This document shows, one piece after another, positions 11,676-20,065 of a stretch of DNA of 54,336 nt (position 1 is its first letter; each line of letters starts with the position of its first letter). The position numbers and the translations under genes are program-made. The notes under the pieces were generated by a model. The model worked only from the letters and a program-made list of their open reading frames with translations, was not told where the DNA came from and did not search any database. Source of the DNA: Prolixibacteraceae bacterium (GTDB lineage Bacteria; Bacteroidota; Bacteroidia; Bacteroidales; Prolixibacteraceae); the NCBI GenBank assembly GCA_018648265.1, contig JABGRN010000030.1:1-54336 (forward strand), written 5' to 3'.

Positions 11676-12509
11676 ATCATTACATTTTAAACTTTAACAA
11701 ATGTAAAACATATATTTTAGATATATATCCACATTTGTACTAATTGTGATCGTTACAAATGTATCGTGCATTTTTTGCCAAAAATTCAATAAATATGTAA
11801 ACTATTTAAACAGAATACTTTAAGACTATTAGCATAGATTTAATTAAACTTTAATTGAATCGTATAAAATATTGATATATAGTAGTTAATATCTGATATA
11901 TTGATATATATCCAGATTAATTAACATTGTTAAATCTTATATTAATATATAACTTTAAATAATATACATAATACTCTGAAATAGTGAACTTTAAATACAT
12001 TTGATTCGTGCAACAAAATATTTCAGTTTTGTAATATTTATATTTTATCATCAACAATTATTCAGTAATACTTTTGTAAAATTTATTATAATTGATGTAC
12101 TTTACATTTGTAAATATTTTATATTTTCTTCTTTTTGATATACTTTGCAAGAAGGTTTGCCAAAAAATTTGAAGTGTTGTATGACTTTATTGAAATAATG
12201 ATAATTAAATGCCTGGACAAAATTTTTTAAACAAGTAACAAGAATTTTACAGAAAAGAAATTGATACTTCATTTAAAGAAATTAAAAATTTATCACCTCA
12301 CCCATTTCGGAAGTCATTTAATCCAGAATTTTATAGTTTTTACTTCACTATTTCAGTACATATATCTTTCTTTGTGCGAATATTCGATTCTAATTAGGTG
12401 AAAATTGATTGATTTATGATTTAAATAGCTGGATGAATGATATTTAAAAGCTAATTATATATTTTTATTTTTAGATTGAAAAAGTTGTGAAATCAAAAAA
12501 CAAATACAA
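11676..12509. other. 834-base AT-rich intergenic region
   Basis: No gene is seen. This is a divergent promoter region between the XRE regulator (minus) and the metallophosphoesterase (plus). It holds the one-mismatch palindrome at 11694-11707, half-sites at 11731-11739 and 11754-11763, two GATATATATCC-like repeats near 11720 and 11903, and the exact palindrome at 12101-12114. Confidence 0.6.
12101..12114. promoter_or_regulatory. Palindrome TTTACATTTGTAAA (operator-like)
   Basis: The third exact copy of the 6-2-6 palindrome, about 425 bases upstream of the XRE start and 396 bases upstream of the metallophosphoesterase start. It includes TACATTTG on the plus strand, a possible -7 box, but the nearest TTTG (12073-12076) is 26 bases away, too far for the usual spacing. 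Confidence 0.45.
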
Positions 12510-13712
12510 ATGCGTTCGTTCCAAATAATTTCTCTTTTAATATTTATCATTTTTTATGGCTTGATAACAATCGGGGCATTTCAAAATATTAAAACAACTG
12601 TAAATGGAAAATATCGCCAAAAAGTGGTCTGGTTTTTTTGGGTTTATACAGTTCTATTAATATTTAGTTTTATCTATCTTTATATTTACCCTAACGAACC
12701 TAAAGGAGCAACAAACTATGTTTTATATTTTTTTTACAATACGATTCTTTTTATTGATGTTGTTGTTAAAATCCCCCTCTCAATTACATTTTTATTCTAC
12801 TTATTTTTTTCAAGAAAGAACAAATCAAAAACTATCCTGTTTTCAGGATTAATACTCTCCTTTTGCCTGGCAACGCTTATTATTTATGGCACAATTTTGG
12901 GAAACCAAAATATTAAAGTAAATCAAGTTGAATTAAATTTTTCCAATCTTCCCCCAAATTTTAGCCAATATAAAATTGTACAAATCTCTGATATTCACTT
13001 AGGTAGTTTATTAGAATTTAGCAATTTGTTAGAAAAAACAGCAATAAATATAAATAAGATCAATCCTGACTTAATTTTATTTTCTGGTGATTTAGTAAAT
13101 AATTTTTCGAATGAAACAATTAGGTGGGAGAATACATTTAATGATATAAATGCCAAAGGAAATAGTTTTTCGATTCTTGGGAATCACGATTATGGAAATT
13201 ATTCCCGCTGGCCTGATGAGGAAAGTAAACAAAACAATTTTGAAGGAATTATTAAATCTCATAAGAAATTGGGATTTACTTTGTTAAGAAACGAGAATGT
13301 TGTTATTAAAATGGGAAACGACTCAATTTTTCTGATTGGAGTTGAAAACTGGGGACACCCTCCTTTTCCACAGTATGCAAACCTTGATTCGGCAATGTTT
13401 AACATTCCTGAAAATGCTTTCAAAATTTTGATGACACATGATCCTGCACACTGGGAAGCACAAATTGCAGGTAAAAAGAAAATAGAATTAACAGTTTCAG
13501 GTCATACACACGGTTTACAATTAGGTATAAAACCTGCCGGAATCCCTTTTAGTTTGGCTTATCTAACACGGAAAAACTGGAGCGGATTATATCAATCTGA
13601 CAATTCGTATTTGTATGTTAACACTGGTTTAGGAACGGTTGGGATTCCCTGGCGAATTGATATGCCACCCGAAATAACAGTGTTTACTTTAAAGGGAATC
13701 GAAATCGATTGA
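12510..13712 (+). CDS. Membrane-anchored metallophosphoesterase (YaeI-like)
   Basis: A 400-residue protein. The first 135 residues hold about four membrane helices. The rest is a calcineurin-like phosphoesterase with all usual metal motifs: SDIHLG, SGDLVNN, GNHDYG, MTHDPAHW and GHTHGLQLG. Relatives with this layout act on phospholipid or cell-wall intermediates at the membrane (YaeI and LpxH-like enzymes), but the substrate here is unknown. The start is ATG at 12510 after a long AT-rich region. The 3' end overlaps the convergent peptidase gene by 24 bases. Confidence 0.88.
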   Translation: MRSFQIISLLIFIIFYGLITIGAFQNIKTTVNGKYRQKVVWFFWVYTVLLIFSFIYLYIYPNEPKGATNYVLYFFYNTILFIDVVVKIPLSITFLFYLFFSRKNKSKTILFSGLILSFCLATLIIYGTILGNQNIKVNQVELNFSNLPPNFSQYKIVQISDIHLGSLLEFSNLLEKTAININKINPDLILFSGDLVNNFSNETIRWENTFNDINAKGNSFSILGNHDYGNYSRWPDEESKQNNFEGIIKSHKKLGFTLLRNENVVIKMGNDSIFLIGVENWGHPPFPQYANLDSAMFNIPENAFKILMTHDPAHWEAQIAGKKKIELTVSGHTHGLQLGIKPAGIPFSLAYLTRKNWSGLYQSDNSYLYVNTGLGTVGIPWRIDMPPEITVFTLKGIEID

Positions 13713-16580
13713 AAACAAAAAATCAAAATAAACATTCCCTAGTTCTGGTATGTAAGAAGCCCTGAATCCTATTTCGGTAGGTGCATAAAATCGCATAAAA
13801 TTTACATCTCCGCTTAGCTCAATTCCCAAAGATGATATGTTTTTGTTATAAGTTCCTGTAATTTCTCCGTCGTGGTAAACATATCCATTTAAAGACGCGT
13901 AATCGCCAAATAATGACGCTTTTACACGCTGGATATATATTATCCCTCCCACACTCCATTCGGGGTAAAAAAGTGGTAATTTATAATCAAGGGCTAAGCT
14001 TTTCATGCGCGTTGTATTCCTTTTCCCCCACCCACGTGGGTAGCGAATTGCCTCGGAAAAACTAAAAGTATCCGAAATTTTTTTGTCTTGGATTCCGGAA
14101 TAAATTTTCACACCATGATTTGCAAGAAATCCCGGAAGATATAAAATAGATTGGCCCGCTAAAACACTTCCCAAGTCGTTTTTTCCAGTGGGTGAATGCC
14201 TATAACTTCCATCGATAATTAACCCAAAATTTGGAAAAACATCCTGGGAACTTTGCTTTAACAGCTGATGAAAATACAAACGATAGGAAAGTGATTGGAA
14301 ATTCCCTTTGAAAAAATGTTCTGGTGTTGACGAATCATGGTCATAAAAAGAGTAATCGTACTGAACTTCCGGTTGCAAAAGACGGCCAAAAACACCCTTT
14401 GTTAAATTTAATGGTACTTTGATACCAAATTCAGCAGTAGTATGTTTCCAGGTATATCGCTGCAACGATGTATCTTGTTGAACAACATCGCCATTTTGAT
14501 TTTTAGTTTGCTCAATTAATAAATATTCCGAAGCACTTTTGCCAGAATTTATTTCGATGTCAAAAACTGGGTACCAGCCTTTAAAAGTGTAGCCGGCAAA
14601 AAATTTCCCTGTTTTCTCCGCAACATCCCATTTGTAGCCCAAAATTGTTTCGGCAGTGCCCAATTTGTTTTGCGACATTAAACTTGCCCCCGGAACAATT
14701 TCATACGTATTTACATTTACAAACGCCGGTGCCCAACTATGAAAATTTATCAAATTGCTAACTTTGCTATATTTTTTTGACGCAAAATTCAAAGTATCAG
14801 GATAACTAAAATCAGGTATTCCCATTTCCTGACCTGCAAGTTCGTCGGCTAATAAATAACTTGCCTTATTAACTGACTCAAAGCGAGTTGCATTTTCTTT
14901 AATGTTGGACAATTCAATTATCTGAAATCCATCTGAAGTATAATTACTTAGCGCTATTTTACTATTTAACCCTGAAATTGCCGGTGACTCTGCACCAAAA
15001 CGGGGTTCATATAAAAATTGTATTTCTTTTGAAAGCTGATTGTATTTATATAGACCATTTTTACCTGAATAACTACTTATAAAATAAATATTGTTTTCAG
15101 AATATTTTAAATGTTTTATTTCCCCTAAATCCTGTTCTACAAGCACTTCTACTTCCTCTGTTTCAATATTAATTTTTGCCAGCCGTTTTCCCTTTGCAGT
15201 AAGCAAAACCACAGCAATTTCGATATCGTTTAACCATTCGGGCGAAAATAAATAATTGTTGTTTTTGGTTTGAATACGTTTTATAAGTTTACCGCTTGTA
15301 ACCGAATAAATTGTTAGATAATTATTGCTCCCAAAATCGGTTTCAACAACAGCAACACTTTTTTTATCGTGCGAAAGTGAGGGGCTAAAACATTTAAATT
15401 CAGGTTGTAATTCAATAATTTCACGAGTATTAATATTAAAAATCCGAATTAATGATTTACCGCTGTGCGACCATCGCAAATCAGGAATTTGTTCCGACCA
15501 AACAATTAATTCATCGCGGTAATTTACCGATTCATTAAAAATTACTCCCGGATAGAATATATTTTTTTCCTCTCTGGTTTTACTTAGTACAACAAACGAA
15601 GGAATTTTATTCAACGATGTTTTATAAGAAACCAGCGTAGTATCGTTCAACCAATGATTGTATTTATAATTTGTATATGTTTTGTTTTTAGGCGATTTGA
15701 CATCAAACTTTATAGAAACGAAATTTTCATCTGCCTTTATCCATTGGTTTCTAAGGTTTTCGAAAACAGAGTTATACAATTCAACTTTATTTAAACCGGT
15801 ACTTTGTTTTAAAGTTTTGTTAAAAGGGTTCAACGAAAATGGCTTCTTTCCTACCCGATTTAAAACAGAATCCCAAACCTCAGATCCAAATTGTTTTCGG
15901 GTTTCGCCAACCATGTAATATCCCAATTTATAATGATCAGCTACAAAATCTTTGTAAGATCCATTGTAAGCCTTATCATATTTATAATTCCCTTTTTCAA
16001 CTACCTGTGCTTTGTGTTCCATTAAAAACGAAGGAAAGCGGCCACGGCCATAATTACTCAATGCTGTTTCTGTTACAACTGCATCGCCTTCGATAAACCA
16101 CCATGGTAAATATGCCCCAAAAACCAAAGCAGTTCCCGATTCTCCCAAAAGCAGTTTTATTATTCCGGGTAATCGTTCATTTAATTTGTCGATTTGTACA
16201 ACATGCCTGAACTCGTGCAATGCAAGTTGTTCTAACCAATCTTGCGGGTAAATTCCCTGGTGTGGTGTGGTATAAAACTCCGAACGTTTTGGCGCCCAGG
16301 CAACCAACCCATTCGACTTAACGGTTTGAGTATGAAGAATCACCGATATCTTTTTAGGTTTGTGGTTTAAGGAATAACTCCCGTAATTATAAACTTTCTC
16401 CAGGACAAAAGCCAGTTTCTGCGATTGCAATTCGTAATAATCGGGATAAATAAGTTGGAAATTTTCGGTATTAATTTGTCGCCATTTTATTGAAGCCGGA
16501 TCTTGCCCGGTTTGAAAAAATTGAGCATTGGATATATTCAACAAAAAAATCAGATAAAAGAATAATAAAAGTCTCTTCAT
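13689..16580 (-). CDS. Secreted metallopeptidase-like protein with beta-propeller and outer-membrane barrel
   Basis: A 963-residue exported protein. After a signal peptide (1-19, ending ISNAQ) comes a gluzincin-type zinc peptidase domain (about 25-280) with HEFRH at 122-126 and the likely third ligand Glu164 in WFIEGD. Residues about 300-600 are repeated TolB/PD40-like propeller blades (for example FSPSLSHDKKSVAVVETDFG). The C-terminal 350 residues are beta-rich, with alternating aromatic residues and a terminal Phe-rich strand, like an outer-membrane barrel. The zinc motif is complete, so activity is plausible. Substrate unknown. It overlaps the metallophosphoesterase 3' end by 24 bases on the opposite strand. 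Confidence 0.8.
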   Translation of the reverse strand: MKRLLLFFYLIFLLNISNAQFFQTGQDPASIKWRQINTENFQLIYPDYYELQSQKLAFVLEKVYNYGSYSLNHKPKKISVILHTQTVKSNGLVAWAPKRSEFYTTPHQGIYPQDWLEQLALHEFRHVVQIDKLNERLPGIIKLLLGESGTALVFGAYLPWWFIEGDAVVTETALSNYGRGRFPSFLMEHKAQVVEKGNYKYDKAYNGSYKDFVADHYKLGYYMVGETRKQFGSEVWDSVLNRVGKKPFSLNPFNKTLKQSTGLNKVELYNSVFENLRNQWIKADENFVSIKFDVKSPKNKTYTNYKYNHWLNDTTLVSYKTSLNKIPSFVVLSKTREEKNIFYPGVIFNESVNYRDELIVWSEQIPDLRWSHSGKSLIRIFNINTREIIELQPEFKCFSPSLSHDKKSVAVVETDFGSNNYLTIYSVTSGKLIKRIQTKNNNYLFSPEWLNDIEIAVVLLTAKGKRLAKINIETEEVEVLVEQDLGEIKHLKYSENNIYFISSYSGKNGLYKYNQLSKEIQFLYEPRFGAESPAISGLNSKIALSNYTSDGFQIIELSNIKENATRFESVNKASYLLADELAGQEMGIPDFSYPDTLNFASKKYSKVSNLINFHSWAPAFVNVNTYEIVPGASLMSQNKLGTAETILGYKWDVAEKTGKFFAGYTFKGWYPVFDIEINSGKSASEYLLIEQTKNQNGDVVQQDTSLQRYTWKHTTAEFGIKVPLNLTKGVFGRLLQPEVQYDYSFYDHDSSTPEHFFKGNFQSLSYRLYFHQLLKQSSQDVFPNFGLIIDGSYRHSPTGKNDLGSVLAGQSILYLPGFLANHGVKIYSGIQDKKISDTFSFSEAIRYPRGWGKRNTTRMKSLALDYKLPLFYPEWSVGGIIYIQRVKASLFGDYASLNGYVYHDGEITGTYNKNISSLGIELSGDVNFMRFYAPTEIGFRASYIPELGNVYFDFLFSIDFDSL

Positions 16581-16634
16581 TCATAAAAATTTAAGTTTTC
16601 CAAAATACACAAAGAAGTTCAATAAAAACAAAAA

Positions 16635-16654
16635 GCCCGAAAAAATTTCCGGGC
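16635..16654 (-). terminator. Rho-independent terminator after the 16680-17387 gene
   Basis: The GC-rich arms GCCCG and CGGGC enclose an A/T loop. On the minus strand the hairpin is followed by TTTTTGTTTTTATT. It lies about 25 bases past the stop codon of the membrane-protein gene. Confidence 0.8.
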
Positions 16655-16679
16655 CAATCGTTTTGCTTGAATATTGTTT

Positions 16680-17387
16680 TTAAGCTTCGTTCACGCCTAA
16701 AATAGGGATTGGGTTATTATCGTCATCCTCGTTTAAAACAGCCTGGTATAAACTTGCAAAAGCGGCATGAATCCACGTAATTGAAATTAATATGCCAACG
16801 AAAAACACGATTAATCCGGCAATTGCAATAAAAAATGAAAGAATAGCCATAAAAAAAACTGTCCAACCATGGCCTTTAGTCATTTGCCAGCTTTTTTCAA
16901 CGGCTTTCATAGGTTCCAAATCCTTGTCCATTACAAGAAATGGTACAAATACCAGCCGGCATAAAATAATAATTCCCGGGATAATCAACATTACAAACCC
17001 GATTATTGCCAGTGCAGTAACAATTAAATGTGCTAAAACAATGTTTAAATACTTTGTTTTAAAACCTTCAAAAAGGGTTTTTAAATCAGCTTCTTCGTCT
17101 CTCATGGCTTTGAGGAACAGATAATTTTCGCCGTATTTAATTATTGGTAAAAACATAAAAGAGTAGGCTAATCCAAAAATTACCACAGGTAAAAGCAATA
17201 ACATCGGGAAATCAAAACCATCGCCGTCCATTTTCCAATTTGCCCCGGCCGACGGGCCACTTAAAATACCAACAATAATAACCGCCAAAAGCAGTGGTAA
17301 AAACGATTTTTCAAACATTTTTCTCCATGCAAATCCAAAACTTCCCCCTATCGAGGGTGTCAGGTTGAAATACTTGTTACTTTCCAT
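16680..17387 (-). CDS. Polytopic inner-membrane protein, function unknown
   Basis: A 235-residue protein with about five hydrophobic helices (for example LPLLLAVIIVGILSG, LPVVIFGLAYSFMFLPI, LAIIGFVMLIIPGIIILC and FFMAILSFFIAIAGLIVFF). The KSWQMTKGHGWTVF segment after a cytoplasmic loop is typical of small DUF975/YciC-like membrane proteins, but I cannot name the family with certainty. The start is ATG at 17387: a longer frame reaches a TTG at 17432. A TACTTTTG -7-like box lies at 17430-17437 on the minus strand. A strong terminator follows at 16635-16654. Confidence 0.75.
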   Translation of the reverse strand: MESNKYFNLTPSIGGSFGFAWRKMFEKSFLPLLLAVIIVGILSGPSAGANWKMDGDGFDFPMLLLLPVVIFGLAYSFMFLPIIKYGENYLFLKAMRDEEADLKTLFEGFKTKYLNIVLAHLIVTALAIIGFVMLIIPGIIILCRLVFVPFLVMDKDLEPMKAVEKSWQMTKGHGWTVFFMAILSFFIAIAGLIVFFVGILISITWIHAAFASLYQAVLNEDDDNNPIPILGVNEA

Positions 17388-17486
17388 TTTATTAATTTTA
17401 AAGTTTCTATTTTTTGAACATTGACAATTCAAAAGTATGCCTTAATTAAAAAATATCCTTCATACTAAAGTTGGATTTTGTATATT

Positions 17487-17554
17487 CACTACTTTAGTTT
17501 GTAGTAGCAACCATCGCTAGTTTGTATAATTGCAATGCACTACTAAAGTTTGTA
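17487..17554 (+). promoter_or_regulatory. Repeated AGTTTGTA sites upstream of the LuxR-type gene
   Basis: AGTTTGTA occurs at 17496-17503, 17519-17526 and 17547-17554. The first copy lies inside an inverted repeat, ACTAC-N8-GTAGT (17489-17506). The last copy ends 5 bases before the ATG at 17560. This looks like an operator cluster, possibly autoregulatory. Confidence 0.4.
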
Positions 17555-17559
17555 AAAAA

Positions 17560-18528
17560 ATGTGGATTGAATATTTTTCATATATCGTAACTTTTATCCT
17601 TTCGGCGGGGATGTCGGTAATTGGTATATTAATTTCGTACCAATTGTACCAGTCGTATAAAACGCCGGTTTTTGCTATTTTACTTTATCAGCAAATATTT
17701 CTATTCTCGTTTTTTATTTACGGGATTTGGGGAAATATGGCATTGCGCGAAATTATTTCGGATCTGAATTTAAGTGCCGAGCTGGCTGGTAAACTGGCCA
17801 TTTTTATTCCTGTAATCGGTATTCCATTTATGGTTGTAAGTTGGTTTATGTTACTGAAATTTAGCTTCAATCTAAATGGTTACAAATTTTCGAAAGTATT
17901 TGTTTACAGCTATTTCCCGACTTTTATAGTATTGATTTTTGTACTAACATTGTTGGTTCAGAAAGAAATTTTACAAATACCTGAAAAACCAAATGTTTTT
18001 ATTGTCAGGATAATATTGCTGTTAAATATGGGTGCTCATTTGGTTTTTCTTCTTCCATTTTTAAAACCTAAACAAAGTGCGCCCCTTTTAAAAGAAACAG
18101 GTTTCGATAAAAAGTTGGCATTTGTTTATTTAACAGGAATACTTTTCTATTCTGCTTCAATGTGGTTTTTTAATTTATTTGGTTTTATTTCAACCTGCTT
18201 TTCAATTGTTCTTCTATTTGCGATTAGTGTTTTTATTCCAGTAAAAATCAGGTTGAATTCAATGACCAAAGAAATTCCGGAGGTGGGTAAAAACATGGAT
18301 TTTGGAACATTTTGCGAATTTTACGAAATTACGAAGAGAGAAGCCGAAATTGTTTTGGAGATTTGTTCAGGAAAAACCAATAAAGCCATTTCCGAAAAAC
18401 TTTTTATAACCTTGCAAACAGTAAAAGATCACACACACCATATTTATACTAAAACTGGTTTGAATTCGCGGGTTCAGCTTTCGAATCTGGTTAGGGAAAA
18501 AACCGGGGAGTTAAATATCGAAGGTTAG
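17560..18528 (+). CDS. Membrane-anchored LuxR-type transcriptional regulator
   Basis: A 322-residue protein. The first 230 residues form about seven hydrophobic segments (beginning MWIEYFSYIVTFILSAGM). The C-terminal 65 residues are a LuxR/GerE helix-turn-helix: TKREAEIVLEICSGKTNKAI then LFITLQTVKDHTHHIYTKTG. The signal it senses is unknown. No kinase or receiver domain is present, so it is a one-component membrane regulator. The start is taken as ATG at 17560: a TTG-started frame begins at 17530 but would place promoter-like repeats inside the gene. It is divergent from the membrane protein at 16680-17387, which could be a target. Confidence 0.82.
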   Translation: MWIEYFSYIVTFILSAGMSVIGILISYQLYQSYKTPVFAILLYQQIFLFSFFIYGIWGNMALREIISDLNLSAELAGKLAIFIPVIGIPFMVVSWFMLLKFSFNLNGYKFSKVFVYSYFPTFIVLIFVLTLLVQKEILQIPEKPNVFIVRIILLLNMGAHLVFLLPFLKPKQSAPLLKETGFDKKLAFVYLTGILFYSASMWFFNLFGFISTCFSIVLLFAISVFIPVKIRLNSMTKEIPEVGKNMDFGTFCEFYEITKREAEIVLEICSGKTNKAISEKLFITLQTVKDHTHHIYTKTGLNSRVQLSNLVREKTGELNIEG

Positions 18529-18550
18529 AAGACTGAAGTAGAGAATAGGA

Positions 18551-18590
18551 AGTAGGAAAGTAGGAAAGTAGGAAAGTGAGAAAGTGGGAA
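18551..18590. repeat. Tandem repeat, five copies of an 8-mer (AGTAGGAA)
   Basis: Three exact copies of AGTAGGAA (18551-18574) are followed by two variant copies (18575-18590). It lies just past the LuxR-type stop codon, in the convergent gap with the TPR gene. ATGAC-containing short repeats follow at about 18605-18625. Confidence 0.85.
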
Positions 18591-18692
18591 AATAACGGAA
18601 GATAAATGACGGATGACAAATGACTAACAATTAATGACAAAACTTTAAAGTTGAATTGAGATTTGAAATTTGGGTTTTGGAATTTTAGAATA

Positions 18693-19943
18693 TTATTCTT
18701 CAAAAAACAAATCTTCTTTTATTTTGGTAATCCGATCGAGGGCATAATTTGTGTTTTTACCACTCTCACCAGCTTCTTTTAAATAAATTAGATAATAATT
18801 TAGTGCCAGCGTTTTATTCGAATTATATTCTTCGTAAGTTGTTGCTATTTCAAATAAAACTTCGTGGTTTGTAGGATTCAGTTCATTCGATTTTACCAAT
18901 GCTGCAATCGATTCAACAAACTCTCGCTGCTGACCATGAATTTGTCCAAGGTGATGATACATTTCGGATAAATATTCCGGAATCGACATATCAATGGCCC
19001 CTTCCATAAAACTCTCTGCCAACTCATAATTGACCATTTTTTTGTTGCATAAACTCATATAAAACAAAACGAACGGATCGTTTGGAGATAAATGGTACAG
19101 CGAACTTAAAACTTTTAAAGCTTTGGTTTCGTCTTTTGCAAAATAGCAGCTAATTGCATAATTCAAATTTGTTTTAAACAAGGAATCGCCACCAGCCGAA
19201 AAGTAGTTTTCAAATTCCGGCATTGCCAAATCGTATTGTTTCGAGCCAAAATAATAATTGGCAAATTCGAGATAAAAACCAGCGTCTCCGGGAAATTCAT
19301 TTAATCCATTCTCCAACAAATTCACAATTTTTTCTGGTTCTTTTTTTCTGCTGTACAATCGCGAAAGATTAAAATAAGTTGAGTAATCGCGGGGATTTTG
19401 TTCTAAAACTTTTTCATATAGATGGATAGCCTGAACCTTTTTTGCAGTTCGGAATGAACAAAAAGCAAGTTGTTTATTCCAATAAAGATTTGTTGAATCT
19501 TTTTTGTAAATAGCGGAAAAAACATCGAAAGCACTTTTGTATTGTTTTAAATTAATTAAGCTCCTGCCAAGTTTTGCTGCCAACGATAAATTAGAAGGTT
19601 CGAGTTGAACCGCTTGTTGAAAATAATTAACCGCATCGTGATAATTACCAATTGCTGAGAGGCTTTCAGCCATTTCATTTAAAATCTCAACATTTTTTGG
19701 ATCATATTGTTGTGCTTTTGAAAAAGCAAAAATGGCTTCCTGATAATTTTGAAGGCTCTGATTTACTATCCCTTTTTTGAAATACAGTTTAGCAGAAGGA
19801 TTTATTTCTATTTGAGAATTAATTTGCAAAAGTGCCTCTTCGTAGTTTTTGTTCAGGATTAATAAATCGATTTTATCCTGCGAAAAAGAATTTAGTGAAA
19901 AACAAAGCGTGAAGATAAATAACAAGTGTTTTCTAGTTTTCAT
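18693..19943 (-). CDS. Exported TPR-repeat protein
   Basis: A 416-residue protein with a signal peptide (MKTRKHLLFIFTLCFSLNSF, cleaved near SQ) and about ten tetratricopeptide repeats to the C-terminus, for example YQEAIFAFSKAQQYDPKN and YHDAVNYFQQAVQLEPSN. Such proteins act as periplasmic scaffolds. No enzymatic motif is seen. The start is ATG at 19943: the frame is open to 19970, but the signal peptide starts at 19943. It lies downstream of the M56/TonB_C gene with a strong hairpin between them (19961-20015), so it may be a separate unit or receive read-through. Confidence 0.85.
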   Translation of the reverse strand: MKTRKHLLFIFTLCFSLNSFSQDKIDLLILNKNYEEALLQINSQIEINPSAKLYFKKGIVNQSLQNYQEAIFAFSKAQQYDPKNVEILNEMAESLSAIGNYHDAVNYFQQAVQLEPSNLSLAAKLGRSLINLKQYKSAFDVFSAIYKKDSTNLYWNKQLAFCSFRTAKKVQAIHLYEKVLEQNPRDYSTYFNLSRLYSRKKEPEKIVNLLENGLNEFPGDAGFYLEFANYYFGSKQYDLAMPEFENYFSAGGDSLFKTNLNYAISCYFAKDETKALKVLSSLYHLSPNDPFVLFYMSLCNKKMVNYELAESFMEGAIDMSIPEYLSEMYHHLGQIHGQQREFVESIAALVKSNELNPTNHEVLFEIATTYEEYNSNKTLALNYYLIYLKEAGESGKNTNYALDRITKIKEDLFFEE

Positions 19944-19960
19944 GGATTTTATATTATACC

Positions 19961-20015
19961 ATTTCCACATAAGTGGGAATCTTTAATTTGAAACAGATTC
20001 CCACTTTGTGGAAAT
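19961..20015 (-). terminator. Long near-perfect hairpin between the M56/TonB_C and TPR genes
   Basis: A 22-base left arm (19961-19982) pairs with a 21-base right arm (19995-20015) with one bulged base. It lies 50 bases past the stop of the M56/TonB_C gene. The T-run on the minus strand is weak, so it could also be a processing or attenuation element. Confidence 0.55.
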
Positions 20016-20038
20016 GAAATTATTATTGATAATTTCAT
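20014..20038. repeat. Second hairpin, 10-bp perfect arms
   Basis: ATGAAATTAT at 20014-20023 pairs perfectly with ATAATTTCAT at 20029-20038 across a 5-base loop. It touches the longer hairpin at 19961-20015, so the spacer holds two adjacent stem-loops. Confidence 0.7.
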
Positions 20039-20065
20039 ATTAAAAACTTATCCAACAATGAATTA

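Noticed and set aside
14027-14040. ACCCACGTGGGT palindrome in the peptidase gene
   Set aside because: A single 12-base palindrome inside coding sequence, with no other copy noticed; probably chance.
18491-18703. 70-codon minus-strand frame after the LuxR-type gene
   Set aside because: It is a translation of the AGTAGGAA tandem repeats and nearby low-complexity DNA, overlaps two real gene ends and shows no protein-like pattern.
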